Shown: piece by piece, positions 11,228 to 22,007 of the stretch
Layout of the letters: each line of letters starts with the position of its first letter
How positions within the stretch are numbered: the stretch's first letter is position 1
NCBI GenBank assembly: GCA_030560485.1
Contig: JAKTTS010000009.1
Coordinates: forward strand, 21,715 to 85,714
DNA length: 64,000 nucleotides
DNA from: Ascoidea tarda (nom. inval.)
Taxonomy: Eukaryota; Ascomycota; Saccharomycetes; Ascoideales; Ascoideaceae
Reading direction: 5' to 3'
Translations under genes and position numbers: made by a program
Notes under the pieces: model-generated
The model's input: only the letters and a program-made list of their open reading frames with translations
The model's database searches: none
What the model was told of the DNA's origin: nothing

Positions 11228-12666
11228 TTGATATAGATTTTTTTCTTGTTTTCTTTTTCTTTTTTACTTTAGATATTATATCAATAAACAATTATAAATA
11301 GAAACTATTTTACACAAACCATCTCTCAGGAATGCAATTTCATCTGTGCCTTTTATACACTCCTCTTAGTCACACATCCAAGACAACTACCATAAATCCT
11401 TCTTATTCCTCATTTGGATAAAAGAACTAAATATAATTGCACCAAGATTAAACTGCGTACTCAATATCATTATCTAATTTTTTTTTTTTTAAAAATAACT
11501 GCTAAGAACACACGTATTGGGGATCTTGCACGGTGTTGTTTATTAGTCGGTATAAAACTAGGAAAACTGTCTCTGTAATTTTACCATGGATGTGAGAAAA
11601 CCCTAGAGGGAAGAAAACTCACATCAAGGACGAATTCATTATCTAATTAATTAAAATCATCACAAAATAAAAAATAAAAAATAAAAAATAAAAAACAAAA
11701 ATAAATCACGACTAACTCAGTCTTTGAAAAAATGGCATCACTTGTTAACGCATGCATAAAATATTATTTTCAACAGCTGATGAACTCTGTATTTCAAAAA
11801 AAAAAAAAAATAAAACACTAAAATTTCTCATAATTCAATTAATTTCTCTTGTCTTAATATCAATTTTGTTCTAAAATGCGATTTTTCTATGCGTTTTTGA
11901 TTAAACGCAAAGAAAGTTTTTCTGTTATTTAACATAATAAATCTTTTCTAAAGTTCAAATCGCATATTTATCAATCGTAAGAGATTATCAAAATGTTCTA
12001 TTTTTAACCCCAAAATATAAAATTATATGAAGCTGAGCTTTAAAGAATTTGAGTTACTTGAATTGAATCGACTTGGGGATTATTTTAAAATATAAAAATC
12101 TATCGACAAATAAAAGAATTTATAAAGAAAACAAATACTTACACTTGACTGTTTCACTTTTTATTGTTTTTTTAGGCAAAATCTTCTCTGTGAGTTGATC
12201 TCGTTTAATATAATAACATTTTATTTCCTTTTTTGAATAGCATAGTTTGATAACTTTCTACAAAAGTATTTCTCGAACTGGCTTCCAAACCTGCTATTTA
12301 TTTTCAAGAGAACAAAAACGATATAATCAAACATAGTCAAAAACAATATTAGGCTTTCAATGTTACGGCTTTTGAAATGCAGAAAGCAGTATGTATCACA
12401 CTAAAAGACCGTCAAGTTAGCATAAACCTTATTAGGCCCTGAATGTCCGGAAAAAAACAGAATTGATAACAGACATATATAATATTATACACCATAACTT
12501 ACGGTATATCAAAGACTAATTGATATTATTGTGAACAAAAAAGATTAGTCCTTGCTTGTTTTCCAAATTATACTGCTATTGTCAAAATAGATTATTGAAT
12601 TATTTAAACAAATTAATAATCATCCTTGAAATCAAATGCAAAAATCCAATTTTCAAAAAGATCGAC
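11228..12666. other. intergenic between convergent SCP1 and Zn2Cys6 gene
   Basis: 1.4 kb without a credible ORF, mostly AT-rich with AAAAAT and poly-A runs. The most structured part is a nested hairpin at 11589-11625. Confidence 0.55.
11589..11625. other. nested hairpin
   Basis: The 8-bp arms GATGTGAG (11589-11596) and CTCACATC (11618-11625) are perfectly complementary. Between them lies a second palindrome, CCCTAGAGGG (11601-11610). It could be part of an RNA structure, a 3'-end signal, or chance. No known RNA family is recognised. Confidence 0.4.
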
Positions 12667-15573
12667 TTAGCACCCAATATTTATTTCCCACCCAAGTTTT
12701 GTTGCTATCTCAAACCACTGAATATTACAATTACCGTTAGGATTTTCTTTCCAAATTTCTCTAATCAATTCTAAAACCCGTTTTAATCCTTCAATATAAT
12801 ATGTTTCTTGCAATCTTCTAATCTGTTTAAGAAGTTTTTCTTTATGTTTCATACTAACCAAGTTAATTCCCGTCATTAACAATATAAAACTTAATCCACT
12901 TTCAACTTGAGGCCCAATCAAAATATCTAAAAGTGGCAAGATCTTTAAAATTATCATTTGAATCTTAAATGATTCAGGAGGAAGTTTATTAAGAGAAGTG
13001 AAAATTAATAATTTCAAGACTAATTGAAAAACTTCAAACAAAGTCAAGTGAGCCTCTATTTCTTCCTTTGAATTAAGATACTTTAAAGCTTGAAGTTGTG
13101 GTTTTTGTTTGTCAATTTTTTCTTTCAAAGCTTTGATTTTGACATTTAGATTTTCGTAAAACTCAATACTTGAATGATTATCCCAAGATCCCCTGTAAAA
13201 ATCAATCGAACTTTTGCATGAATCATCAACCTCAATCCCGTTTTGAATAGATTTTTCAAATTTTCTTAAAGCCAATGCTAAATTGTTAATTTCACCAACT
13301 AGAATATACAAGTTTTTATTACAACCTTGTAAACTATCAATACATGTATCTTTGTCATAAATCGACTGATATTTTTCAATTTCAAAATATGTTCCATGTT
13401 CAACAGACCAGCTGCTTAATATATCGTGGTAAATAAAATTTAAAATCAATCTCATTGTTATTTCATTTGAATTATCCAAGTTAATAAATTCTTCTAACCC
13501 CCCTACTTCAGTAATTACTAAAACCATGTTTTCTAATATTCTTCTCCATGAATTAGGCTTGATGTTTCCTGTTGAAATTTCAATTCCTAGCTTTATTACT
13601 AAAACTGTGAAAATGTTTATTTTTGATTTGATAACAACCTGCAAACTTTTATGATAATAGTTTTTTATTATTTTATCGGTTTTATTGTAGTGAAACTCAT
13701 CTTGAATAGAGTAACAATCTAAATTAGAAGAAAAACCTTTTATATTGCTAAAATCAATCCTTGAATCTTCCTGGTTAGATATATTCTTTGGATGAACAAA
13801 ACAATCATTTATATTGGGGCTTATTAAACACCCAGCAGCTTTAAAATTATTGCGATAATCGCTATATTTTCCATTTTTAAATCTATTATAAAAGCAGCCA
13901 CCCCAAGAAGTGATTGCATAGAGTATTGCCAAGTTCTCTGTATTATTTTTATAGTTTAAAGCAAGCTCTATAAATACAGTGTGATAGTAGCTAAAGTGTG
14001 GATCAATTACAGGTAAGATTTTAGAGAGATCGGCCACATAAAACTCAAAAAATAACTTTCCCTCATCATCAGGTAGCAAAGAATTTAAATCTTGAAAATA
14101 TGACAACTGTTCGTAAAAAGGATACTCATCTTCTTCTATTGGTGCAGGAGCGACTTTCATATCTGATAGTGATTTTCCAGGTAACCAATCAGCATTGGTA
14201 CTCATTGGGCTTGAACCGAAATGGTTAGAATTTAAAAAATGAGAAAATTCATAAGTACGATTGTGATTATGATTATGATCATGATGGTCTTGTTTTGGCC
14301 GTTGTTTTTGTACAACCTTGATTCTTTTCAAGATTTTTGCATTATTGATATTACAAAAAGTAATCATTTGTTGAAGAAAACCACATTTACACTTCAAAGA
14401 AGAAGCGACATAATACGATTTAAAATTCATTGGAGTCCTATTCAGTTTTTTTAGAACAGATAATAGGTCTGAATTAGGAGAAAATAAAGAAATGGAATCA
14501 ATATCAGAGGAGATTGATCTAATAGACGCAGAAGTTTCTGATGTTGTACATGTGGAAGCGCTGTTTTCATTAGTTTCTGCAAAATCATTACAAAAAAACT
14601 TTGTAAAGGGATTGACAATATTGTCATTATTATGATTAAAACCCCAAAATAAATAACTGTTATTATTGCATATATTTTTTATAGTGGGATTTGTGCAATA
14701 ATTGTTAGATTCATTATCAAAGATAGAATTGAAATTTATATCAACACTGGAACTAAAATCATAGTCATTGACAGAGTTAATTTTTTTGATACTGGAATCA
14801 GAACTGGAATTGAAATCAAGAGTGGAATTGGGATGAAAATTGGATACACAATTTGAAAAACAACTAATTTGTGGAATGAAATTATCTTGTTGGATTGGAT
14901 CCAAAAAAATCAGTTGGTTGATATTGATATTATCAGTTTCTATCTGATTATCTATATTGTTTCTTGCATAAGTATTTATTTCATTTATTAGTTTAATGTT
15001 ATTCTTTTCATCAACCATATCAATAGTTTGAACATGGTTAACATTTTCTTTTGAAGAATCTTTTTGAGTGTTATCAAGTAATTCTGTGATTGTATTATTA
15101 GTATATTTGGGAACTGAAACAATGTTTTCATTTGCAACATTAGAAACCAAAGGTTGTAGATAAGGAGAGTTATTTATTATGTTGGAAGAATTTGAAAGAA
15201 ACATGTCCTTGGCCATGAACTGAGATTGAGAATTTTTATCAGAACACTTATGTATTTTTTGATTTTTGATTTTAGTAATATTTGATTTTTCAGTAAATGG
15301 TCTAGGGGGGTAAATACATTTTGTAGAACTTTTTAAACATAAAGCACAAATTGGCTTTTCTTCATTGCATTTTTTCTTTTTTCTTTTGCATTCAAAGCAA
15401 CCACCTTTTGACCTTTCCAAGGATTTTATAAAAGTAGTTCTTTTATATTTTTTTGCATTATAAGAATTTTTATTCTTTTTATTATACAAATCTGGATCAG
15501 TAGATAACTTTTCAAAATCCTTTATTTTAACTTCTTCAACTTCATTTGATTTGAAATCAAAAGTGGTAAACAT
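12667..15573 (-). CDS. Zn2Cys6 fungal transcription factor
   Basis: 968 aa. A binuclear zinc cluster lies at about residues 59-91 with the spacing C-x2-C-x6-C-x6-C-x2-C-x6-C (GGCFECKRKKKKC... CALCLKSSTKC). A basic Pro-containing linker and a long Asn/Ser-rich region follow. The C-terminal half, from about residue 470, is helical and looks like a fungal-specific regulatory domain; the stretch with ILYAITSWGGC recalls the Fungal_trans_2 group that includes Lys14 and Uga3. It is a nuclear DNA-binding regulator, and its target pathway cannot be told from sequence. A His-rich segment (DHHDHNHNHN, about residues 430-440) is unusual. The ATG at 15573 is the first in frame. Confidence 0.88.
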   Translation of the reverse strand: MFTTFDFKSNEVEEVKIKDFEKLSTDPDLYNKKNKNSYNAKKYKRTTFIKSLERSKGGCFECKRKKKKCNEEKPICALCLKSSTKCIYPPRPFTEKSNITKIKNQKIHKCSDKNSQSQFMAKDMFLSNSSNIINNSPYLQPLVSNVANENIVSVPKYTNNTITELLDNTQKDSSKENVNHVQTIDMVDEKNNIKLINEINTYARNNIDNQIETDNININQLIFLDPIQQDNFIPQISCFSNCVSNFHPNSTLDFNSSSDSSIKKINSVNDYDFSSSVDINFNSIFDNESNNYCTNPTIKNICNNNSYLFWGFNHNNDNIVNPFTKFFCNDFAETNENSASTCTTSETSASIRSISSDIDSISLFSPNSDLLSVLKKLNRTPMNFKSYYVASSLKCKCGFLQQMITFCNINNAKILKRIKVVQKQRPKQDHHDHNHNHNRTYEFSHFLNSNHFGSSPMSTNADWLPGKSLSDMKVAPAPIEEDEYPFYEQLSYFQDLNSLLPDDEGKLFFEFYVADLSKILPVIDPHFSYYHTVFIELALNYKNNTENLAILYAITSWGGCFYNRFKNGKYSDYRNNFKAAGCLISPNINDCFVHPKNISNQEDSRIDFSNIKGFSSNLDCYSIQDEFHYNKTDKIIKNYYHKSLQVVIKSKINIFTVLVIKLGIEISTGNIKPNSWRRILENMVLVITEVGGLEEFINLDNSNEITMRLILNFIYHDILSSWSVEHGTYFEIEKYQSIYDKDTCIDSLQGCNKNLYILVGEINNLALALRKFEKSIQNGIEVDDSCKSSIDFYRGSWDNHSSIEFYENLNVKIKALKEKIDKQKPQLQALKYLNSKEEIEAHLTLFEVFQLVLKLLIFTSLNKLPPESFKIQMIILKILPLLDILIGPQVESGLSFILLMTGINLVSMKHKEKLLKQIRRLQETYYIEGLKRVLELIREIWKENPNGNCNIQWFEIATKLGWEINIGC

Positions 15574-16698
15574 AATTGGTGGAGTAATCTATAGAAAAAA
15601 CAGGGAGCTGCTTGCAGTTTTAGTTTACAGGTATTGATAGTGGTTAGTTATATTTTATTTCAGGGGAACAGTTTTTTTCTTATCTCAGTTTGTTTCACTT
15701 ATATTGAAAAATAGATTTAAACTAACCACTATTATTTACAGATTTTCAGTAAGCAAACCCAAAAGCTTAGATCAAGAACAGCAGAAACAGCAGAAAAATA
15801 ACGAAACACCGGAATCCTCTTAGAAATCAGTATTACTAATTAAAACGATTAGAGATAGTGGGTGGACTTAAAAGCTGGACCTTGAATGTTGCAAACACCG
15901 GATTAACAGCACGACCAACTGCATAGCCAGTGGATTTTGATGAAAAAAATCTCTAATTGTGCAATTGACCATGATGAAACCTGGGTTCCATTTAACATTT
16001 CAGTCAGCTCTTAAACAGTGAGACAGATTTGCAACTCCAAAGCAGGTTCTTTTATACCATATTGAAATTTTGCTGCCTGTTGAGCTTCGATTCCCCTGCT
16101 GGTTATTGACAGCCCGATCTGGAAGTTGCGTTGTCGCCTAAAAGAGACGCGCATCCACAGTTGTGAACTGAGCACCAGAAACCACTTATGTGGTACTCAC
16201 GTGTCTGATAAGTAATCTGCTTAGTCATATCACGCTCTTTTTTTCAGATTACCTAATGATGGTTTTTCTGTGACCTTCTATAACCAAATTTGGACTGACG
16301 AGCACGTGCATGTAATTCACCAACGATCCGTTCTGACCATTCGAATCTATTTACAACATTTGTTTCGACAGTTTCAATTCTCGGGCTAATTTCTTCAATT
16401 GCAACACCAATTTGTAAAGATGGTTCAAGTTCTTCGTGATTACTGTTGCATTCATTGGTCTTTCGTAAGTTTTGACCCTGAATTTATTGAGTGAAGGATA
16501 AAGATTTCTCCTAGATTGACTTATTGCCAGTAGATCTCTTATTCTTTTTCTTCCTTAGTTCGATTACTTTTCTATATAGATACTTTTAGTGATACTTATA
16601 TGAATTTAATTTCAACGTCTTCAAGAGTATGATAAGTATTGCTTATTTTGACTACACTGTTTGGTTTGTGGCCAGTTTCAATATCAGCTGAATATCTA
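15574..16698. other. intergenic, Zn2Cys6 gene promoter and more GC-rich stretch
   Basis: No convincing gene. 15850-16330 is less AT-rich than its surroundings and includes a CACGTG core near 16304. A 24-codon ORF opens at about 16421, and a GTAAGT inside it resembles a 5' splice site, but no second exon with recognisable protein follows. Confidence 0.5.
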
Positions 16699-16989
16699 TT
16701 AACAACTTTGGGCACCCACACAATTGTCTTCAAAAAGAGCAAAAGCGTGGAAATCTAAGACAAAAGCTCTAGATTTATAGTGATCTTGAAAGTAACTGTA
16801 ATACTTGTCTTGAATGATTCTTACTTGAACTGATTGATATAGTATTTTTTTGCACTGTTCAGACCAAGGAGCATAAGATAACGAAAATAAATAGATCTTG
16901 TCTAACGGAAGATATTCGAGAATACCTAAGATAATTGGAGAAAAGGACTGCTGTGCAAGTGCAGAAAGAAGAGACTGTTCCAAATACAT
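16699..16989 (-). pseudogene. F-box-like fragment
   Basis: 96 codons from the ATG at 16989. The core, ILEYLPLDKIYLFSLSYAPW followed by a hydrophobic KKILYQSVQVRI stretch, fits an F-box (a Skp1-binding motif of SCF ubiquitin ligases). Nothing after it resembles a substrate-binding domain, so it is far shorter than a normal F-box protein. It lies head to head, about 60 bp away, with the decayed LRR gene on the other strand. It may be the displaced and inverted 5' part of an F-box/LRR gene, or an independent relic. The F-box call is by eye and uncertain. Confidence 0.35.
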
Positions 16990-17048
16990 GAAAGATGTGT
17001 TGACAATAGATGTGATAAAAAGAAATAAAGTCAAATCATATTAAGTAG

Positions 17049-19581
17049 TACTTAAATTCAGCAAAAATAACCAGTAAAATAGCTCCCTATTGTTTGAACC
17101 ATGAAAGATTCCGTTGTGCGTCAAATGAACCAAAAAAAGGTCTTTTGCTGGGTCAATTCGGTGGAACTAGCATTGAAACCAATTTCAGGAAATATTCTCA
17201 AAACATAGAAATCATTTCTACATTTGATTTTTTTGATTCTTTAAAGAGATTCAATCCACTAAATATTGAATTGAATAACTTGAAAACTTTGAATGTTCTC
17301 GACTTGGTTAGTAATGATCATTTATTTGTCAATTTTTCAATTAATGGACACTTTAATCGGTTTAGATTAACTCATCAAACCATTAAGCTTGATTTTACAA
17401 CCAAAAGTTGTTTTCAGTTACTAAGATATTTAGATAAAATACTTTTCCAAAAAAACGATTTCTGATAGTGCACTTCTTTGTTTCATTGGGGATCATACCG
17501 AACAGTTAAACCGTTTAACCTCTCTCTCATTCAAAAATTCCAATCCCAATTTTAATTCATTCATTAAGTATAATTTCAGAAACTTATATTTTTTGAAAAA
17601 ACTTACCTTATCTAATAACAATTTGCTACTGATTCCGGAATTTTTCTTATTGAACAATTTGGAAATCCTCAATTTGAGAAAAAATTCAATAGAAAAAATT
17701 CAAAATTTATTACCGCTTACAAACTTACAAACGCTTAATCTTAGCAACAATAAAATTCTGAAAATAGAAAAAATATCTTCTCCTGTTAATTTAAAAGATT
17801 TAAATTTATCAAATAACAAAATTTCAAAATTGGAGAATCTAAATACATTGAAAAACTTTCGGATATTCAATTTGTCCAGAAATTTACTTGAAAATTTTGA
17901 AAATATATCAATGATTTCTCATATTGAAGAATTGAATTTATCATCAAATCAAATCAAATTTACGCACCACTTGAATGAATTATTCGCATTAAACAATTTG
18001 CAAAAATTTGAAATCTCTAATAATTTCCTTCTGGATGTCAATCGATTGGAATCAATCACCTTTGTGAATAAAATCTTTTTGACTGAATTAACTTCAATAA
18101 TACGAGATCAAGCTACACTAAGTGAAGTATTGTTTGAAAGGCCTGACACTAACAGAATAACAGAATTATCAAATGTTTTAAAGGATGGCAGTGAATATAA
18201 ATCTATAAAATTGACAGAAATTCTTAGAAATAATTGGTTCAATTTTTGGAAACCAGATATCTATTTTTTATATAATTTTGAAATTAAAAATATAGAGAAG
18301 CAAAACCATATATTTGCTTTAATCGAAAACCAAGTTCAATTTGTAAAATCTTGTACATTAATTTTATCAGCTGGAAAAGATTTTCTCAAACAAGATCTAG
18401 ATATTGTTAAACCATATTCTTAACAAAAATTCTATCAACGATATTTTAAATCATTCGAGCATGTCGCTAGGGCCCATGAAAAGGATCTAATATTTCCTTT
18501 AGTTGAATTATTAATTAAACAGGGAAAGACTATTGACGACGACAAATGGTTGGATGTATTTGATTACTATGTTGAAAATGCTGAAAATTCTTAGAAGGAT
18601 TTTTTTTATTGCTATGTCAAAGCAAATGTGTTCCTCCAGTTCATGAGGAAAATAAATCAATTTGGTCCACAGGTTTTTTAAAAACTTGATTATTGGAAAA
18701 ATAGTTTAGAAGAGAAAAAAATTATAACCCTAAATAATTTTAATTTTATGTCTAGTCAACAGTTTTATCTAATTAACAGAAATATCGGCCAGATTCAATT
18801 ATTAAAAGAAATGAATAACAAATATTCTAAAAATTCTGAACCTGAAATCAAATTCGAAATCGTTGCTAGGAAAATGAAAAATCTTTGTATAGAAATTGAT
18901 AGAGTTTATTCACTTTATGAAAATGATGAAGTATTATCAATGTTAGACAATATTTTTTTCCATCCTTATTTCTGTTAAAATAAGGATTTCGGTTTACTAC
19001 ATATATTTTACGCTAAAAAAGCAAAGAGATTTTCCACAATAAAAAAGCCTATATTAGTGCTAGTATTCTATAATTATTTAGTCGCAGTTTCATTTCTGCT
19101 TGAGAAATATAGTCCAAAAAAAGTATTTCCTAAAATTAAAATGCTGAATTTATGGTTTGAGTTAAATCAGAAAGATAATTTGCAAGCTGCATTCAAAATC
19201 TGTGATTCATCAAACAATAATAATTATCAATTGGTTGTTTGTGAGTACAATGCGTTTATTCAAGCTATTGAAAACGCTAGAGAGTTTTTGTTTGCCAAAG
19301 AAATAGATAATATTTAGATGACTACAGTTTGTATAACGATAGGCATTTTTTACTAAATTTGGTGTTTGGCACAACATAAATTAGTGCAACATATTAAGTT
19401 GTATTTGGTGGTTTTGATGAGAGGTAAAATTGTTTTTTTTTCGACTTTTATACATATTTTCGTAATTGCTATTAAAACTAGGTTATCGAATTTTGAGAGG
19501 GTCAAACTGGGGACTGATTTCCGATTGGAGTTTGAAAATCAATTTTTAATTGCCTTGATTAGTTATAAAAATATCTATTGA
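17049..19581 (+). pseudogene. decayed leucine-rich-repeat gene with RhoGEF (DH-PH)-like C-terminus
   Basis: Two overlapping frames join at an A-run near 17450 (one frameshift). From 17461 a single frame continues to 19581, interrupted by TAA 18421, TAG 18592, TAA 18679, TAA 18976, TAG 19315 and TAA 19354. The coding character persists across every stop. About 17480-18060 codes SDS22-like leucine-rich repeats (LQTLNLSNNKI, LKDLNLSNNKISKLENL). About 18270-18950 has the layout of a Dbl-homology domain, with a FVKS-type start and a late RNIGQIQLLKEM helix resembling the QR-LLL segment. About 19000-19310 resembles a PH domain (GLLH..., LVFYNYLVAVS, ending IQAIENAREFL). The LRR call is strong; the DH-PH call is inference. 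It is most likely a unitary pseudogene. No intact start codon was found. Confidence 0.6.
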
Positions 19582-19620
19582 TTCTAATAATAATTAAATA
19601 AAAATTTATAATTTTTAAAG

Positions 19621-20901
19621 ATGAAATTATATGATGCACATTGTCATTTGTCACCCAATTGTTTTAGTATTGATATTAATGTTCTTTGCGATGTTATTTT
19701 TGAAGATTTAAAGAATAGTGAAGTCGATAATGAAGATGTGGTTAGTGAACTAGGATTAATGTCAACAAATCAGTTTGATTCGAAATTGGTGATTGAGTTG
19801 GGTGGCAAATTAAATAAAAACATGAATAGACAAGTTATTATACCATCGATTGGAATACATCCATGGTATTGTCATTTATTTAGTTTTGACGATGACAAAG
19901 AAAATAGAGAAAGCAATATAAATGGTAATGATAATCAAAATTATAAATTACTACATTACAAGAAAATACTAAAGTTATCAAATACATCGTTAGATTTTGA
20001 TGATAATTTGAGGATGGTAGAAGATTATCTACCAAAACCTATTTATATCGAGGGATATTTAAATGAGTTGAAAAAAAAAGTTGACCCGTTGTTAATGGAG
20101 AACCTGAGCTTGAATAAGTATATGATTTGTGGAGAAATCGGGTTGGACAAATTGTTTAGAATTCCATTAACTGGGTTTTTAGGTAATCCCAAAGAGTTTG
20201 ATTATAAACAAATCAAGAACAACGATAAAGATAGGAGCAATAATAGATTGTTGTCTAATTTCAAAGTGGATATGAAACATCAAATCAGGATATTTAACAG
20301 ACAGTTAGAATTCGCAAATGAGTTAAAACTACCAATTTCAGTACATTCAGTGAAGAGTCATGGAGTGATACTTGAGTTAATCAGGAGCTTTTATTCTGAA
20401 AATAAATTGAAATCGATCAAATCAATTTGTCTCCATTCATATACCGGATCAAAAGATCAAATCAAACAGTGGTTAAATTTTGTTAAATCAGTAAATAAAA
20501 ATAGAAAAGAAACTAAAATCAAAGATGTAAACATTTATGATGAGGAGGATCAAAATTCAAAAATTGATGTGTTTTTCTCGTTTTCTAACATTATTAACAT
20601 TAGCAATAATACGAGCATTAAAAATGGAAACTTTTTGATGGAAAATGTTATCCAAGAAATTCCCATAGACAACCTCTTGATTGAAACAGACTTGCTGGTG
20701 GATCGGTACTACGACCGCAATAAGGACGGGGGCCATTATCGAGATTTGCTTAAAGTTGTTGACCAAATTTGCAAAATCAAATGTCTAAAAAGAGACCTAT
20801 GCATTGAGCATTTGAGCCAAAACTGGAACCGTTATTTGGGAAGTAACCTAGCTGCAAAAGGGGAACTCTCAGCACAGACAAGGAGTTTCCAAATGGATTA
20901 A
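19621..20901 (+). CDS. TatD-family metal-dependent hydrolase
   Basis: 426 aa. Family metal-binding motifs are in order: DAHCHL at residue 5, IPSIGIHPW near residue 80, CGEIGLDK near 175, a VHS motif (ISVHSVKSHG) near 240, CLHSYTG near 272 and a late LLIETD near 350. These fit the TIM-barrel TatD/amidohydrolase fold, which includes nucleases and deacylases. The Asp/Asn-rich insertions make it longer than typical members (about 260-320 aa). The closest yeast match by memory is the YMR262W/fission yeast Scn1 group, which is an inference. The start ATG at 19621 lies directly before the DAHCHL motif as usual. The upstream neighbour is a pseudogene, so its promoter lies inside relic DNA. Confidence 0.88.
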   Translation: MKLYDAHCHLSPNCFSIDINVLCDVIFEDLKNSEVDNEDVVSELGLMSTNQFDSKLVIELGGKLNKNMNRQVIIPSIGIHPWYCHLFSFDDDKENRESNINGNDNQNYKLLHYKKILKLSNTSLDFDDNLRMVEDYLPKPIYIEGYLNELKKKVDPLLMENLSLNKYMICGEIGLDKLFRIPLTGFLGNPKEFDYKQIKNNDKDRSNNRLLSNFKVDMKHQIRIFNRQLEFANELKLPISVHSVKSHGVILELIRSFYSENKLKSIKSICLHSYTGSKDQIKQWLNFVKSVNKNRKETKIKDVNIYDEEDQNSKIDVFFSFSNIINISNNTSIKNGNFLMENVIQEIPIDNLLIETDLLVDRYYDRNKDGGHYRDLLKVVDQICKIKCLKRDLCIEHLSQNWNRYLGSNLAAKGELSAQTRSFQMD

Positions 20902-22007
20902 CTGCCAAAAAAAAGCTGTCTTGCTGGTGTTTCAACAACCACAGCACCCCTTCTCGGATTCCACTGCTAATCTGCACTCAAGGCCCCAATTCGCGAGTAT
21001 TTTGTTGCCATTCAATCAAATAACAAGCAGCTGTTTGGCTTCAGCCATTCTCATGAAGGACTAAATTTTGTGGAGCGTTGCCCAAAAAAGCAGTCTTTGT
21101 GCTGATTGAAGGCAGTGAAGTCTGTACCGTTTATCTGACGCAAAATGCCGGTTCCAAAGTTGTAGTAGAATCAGGATTCTGGTGGCCTTGAGAACGGTGT
21201 GGACGGTGTCGCACTGTGATTGGTCCACTGGATCATTTAGATCAGGCACATTTCGAGTTGCTGCTGTTTTGGGTCATGCAGAAACTTGCATGACACTAGC
21301 GCAGAGAAATAATAAAATGATTGTATCTGCATGGGTGTGCGTGTGTTTTGCAGAACTTGCTTTAGCAGGAAGTAAATATTCCACACAACTGCTTTGTTTT
21401 TGTTTTTAGAGAGGTCAAAGAATCGCATGTTCACCAAGAGTGGGTAGAAATTTGGCTCATGTAAGCCCACTAACTATTGTTTGGGGACTCATTGGAAAGC
21501 AAAAACCACAGACCCAACTGTCTGGCACCCTTCCCATAGAACCCCAATAATAGCTGTTCTTCCAGAATGTGGAGTGTACACCAGGTCAAATCGGAGTTAG
21601 GGTCAAAATAAGCAACATATGCGTGCCCCAGTCTCAAGAGGTAAGGCTGAAGTATAATATGCCGTGCCAATTCAAGCTTTTTCAACCGAAACTTAATTTA
21701 GCTTAGCATGCTAAAATTACACTCTTTTGTTAAGCTTTGTTATCCGGAATCACTTTAGGATGGGTCGCTCTTCAAAACAGAAATAGATAAAGAAATGTTA
21801 GAGTTGAAAACTTGCAGTAATTGTTTTTCCAAGAGAGAATAGTAGTTAAAAAACTTCATAAATTGGATTCATTTTTCCTTTTTTTCTTTCAATTAGTTTT
21901 ATTCTTCCCCTTAAATATCTATCACTTTTTTACTTGGCTTATATCTTGCCCTGTTTTGTCTGTTTTTTTAATAATTATCCTATAATCATACCAGTACTAC
22001 CTCAACA
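20902..22007. other. intergenic, more GC-rich DNA and BMT promoter
   Basis: No recognisable gene. 20900-21650 is visibly less AT-rich than the neighbouring genes and has short open frames on both strands with no family signal. The last 200 bp are pyrimidine-rich and form the probable promoter and leader of the first BMT gene. Confidence 0.5.

Noticed and set aside
16421-16495. Tiny exon with GTAAGT, possible spliced gene
   Set aside because: The 24-codon frame and all joins tried by eye gave no recognisable protein.
20902-21700. Short open frames between TatD gene and BMT copy A
   Set aside because: No family resemblance; they lie in less AT-rich intergenic DNA.
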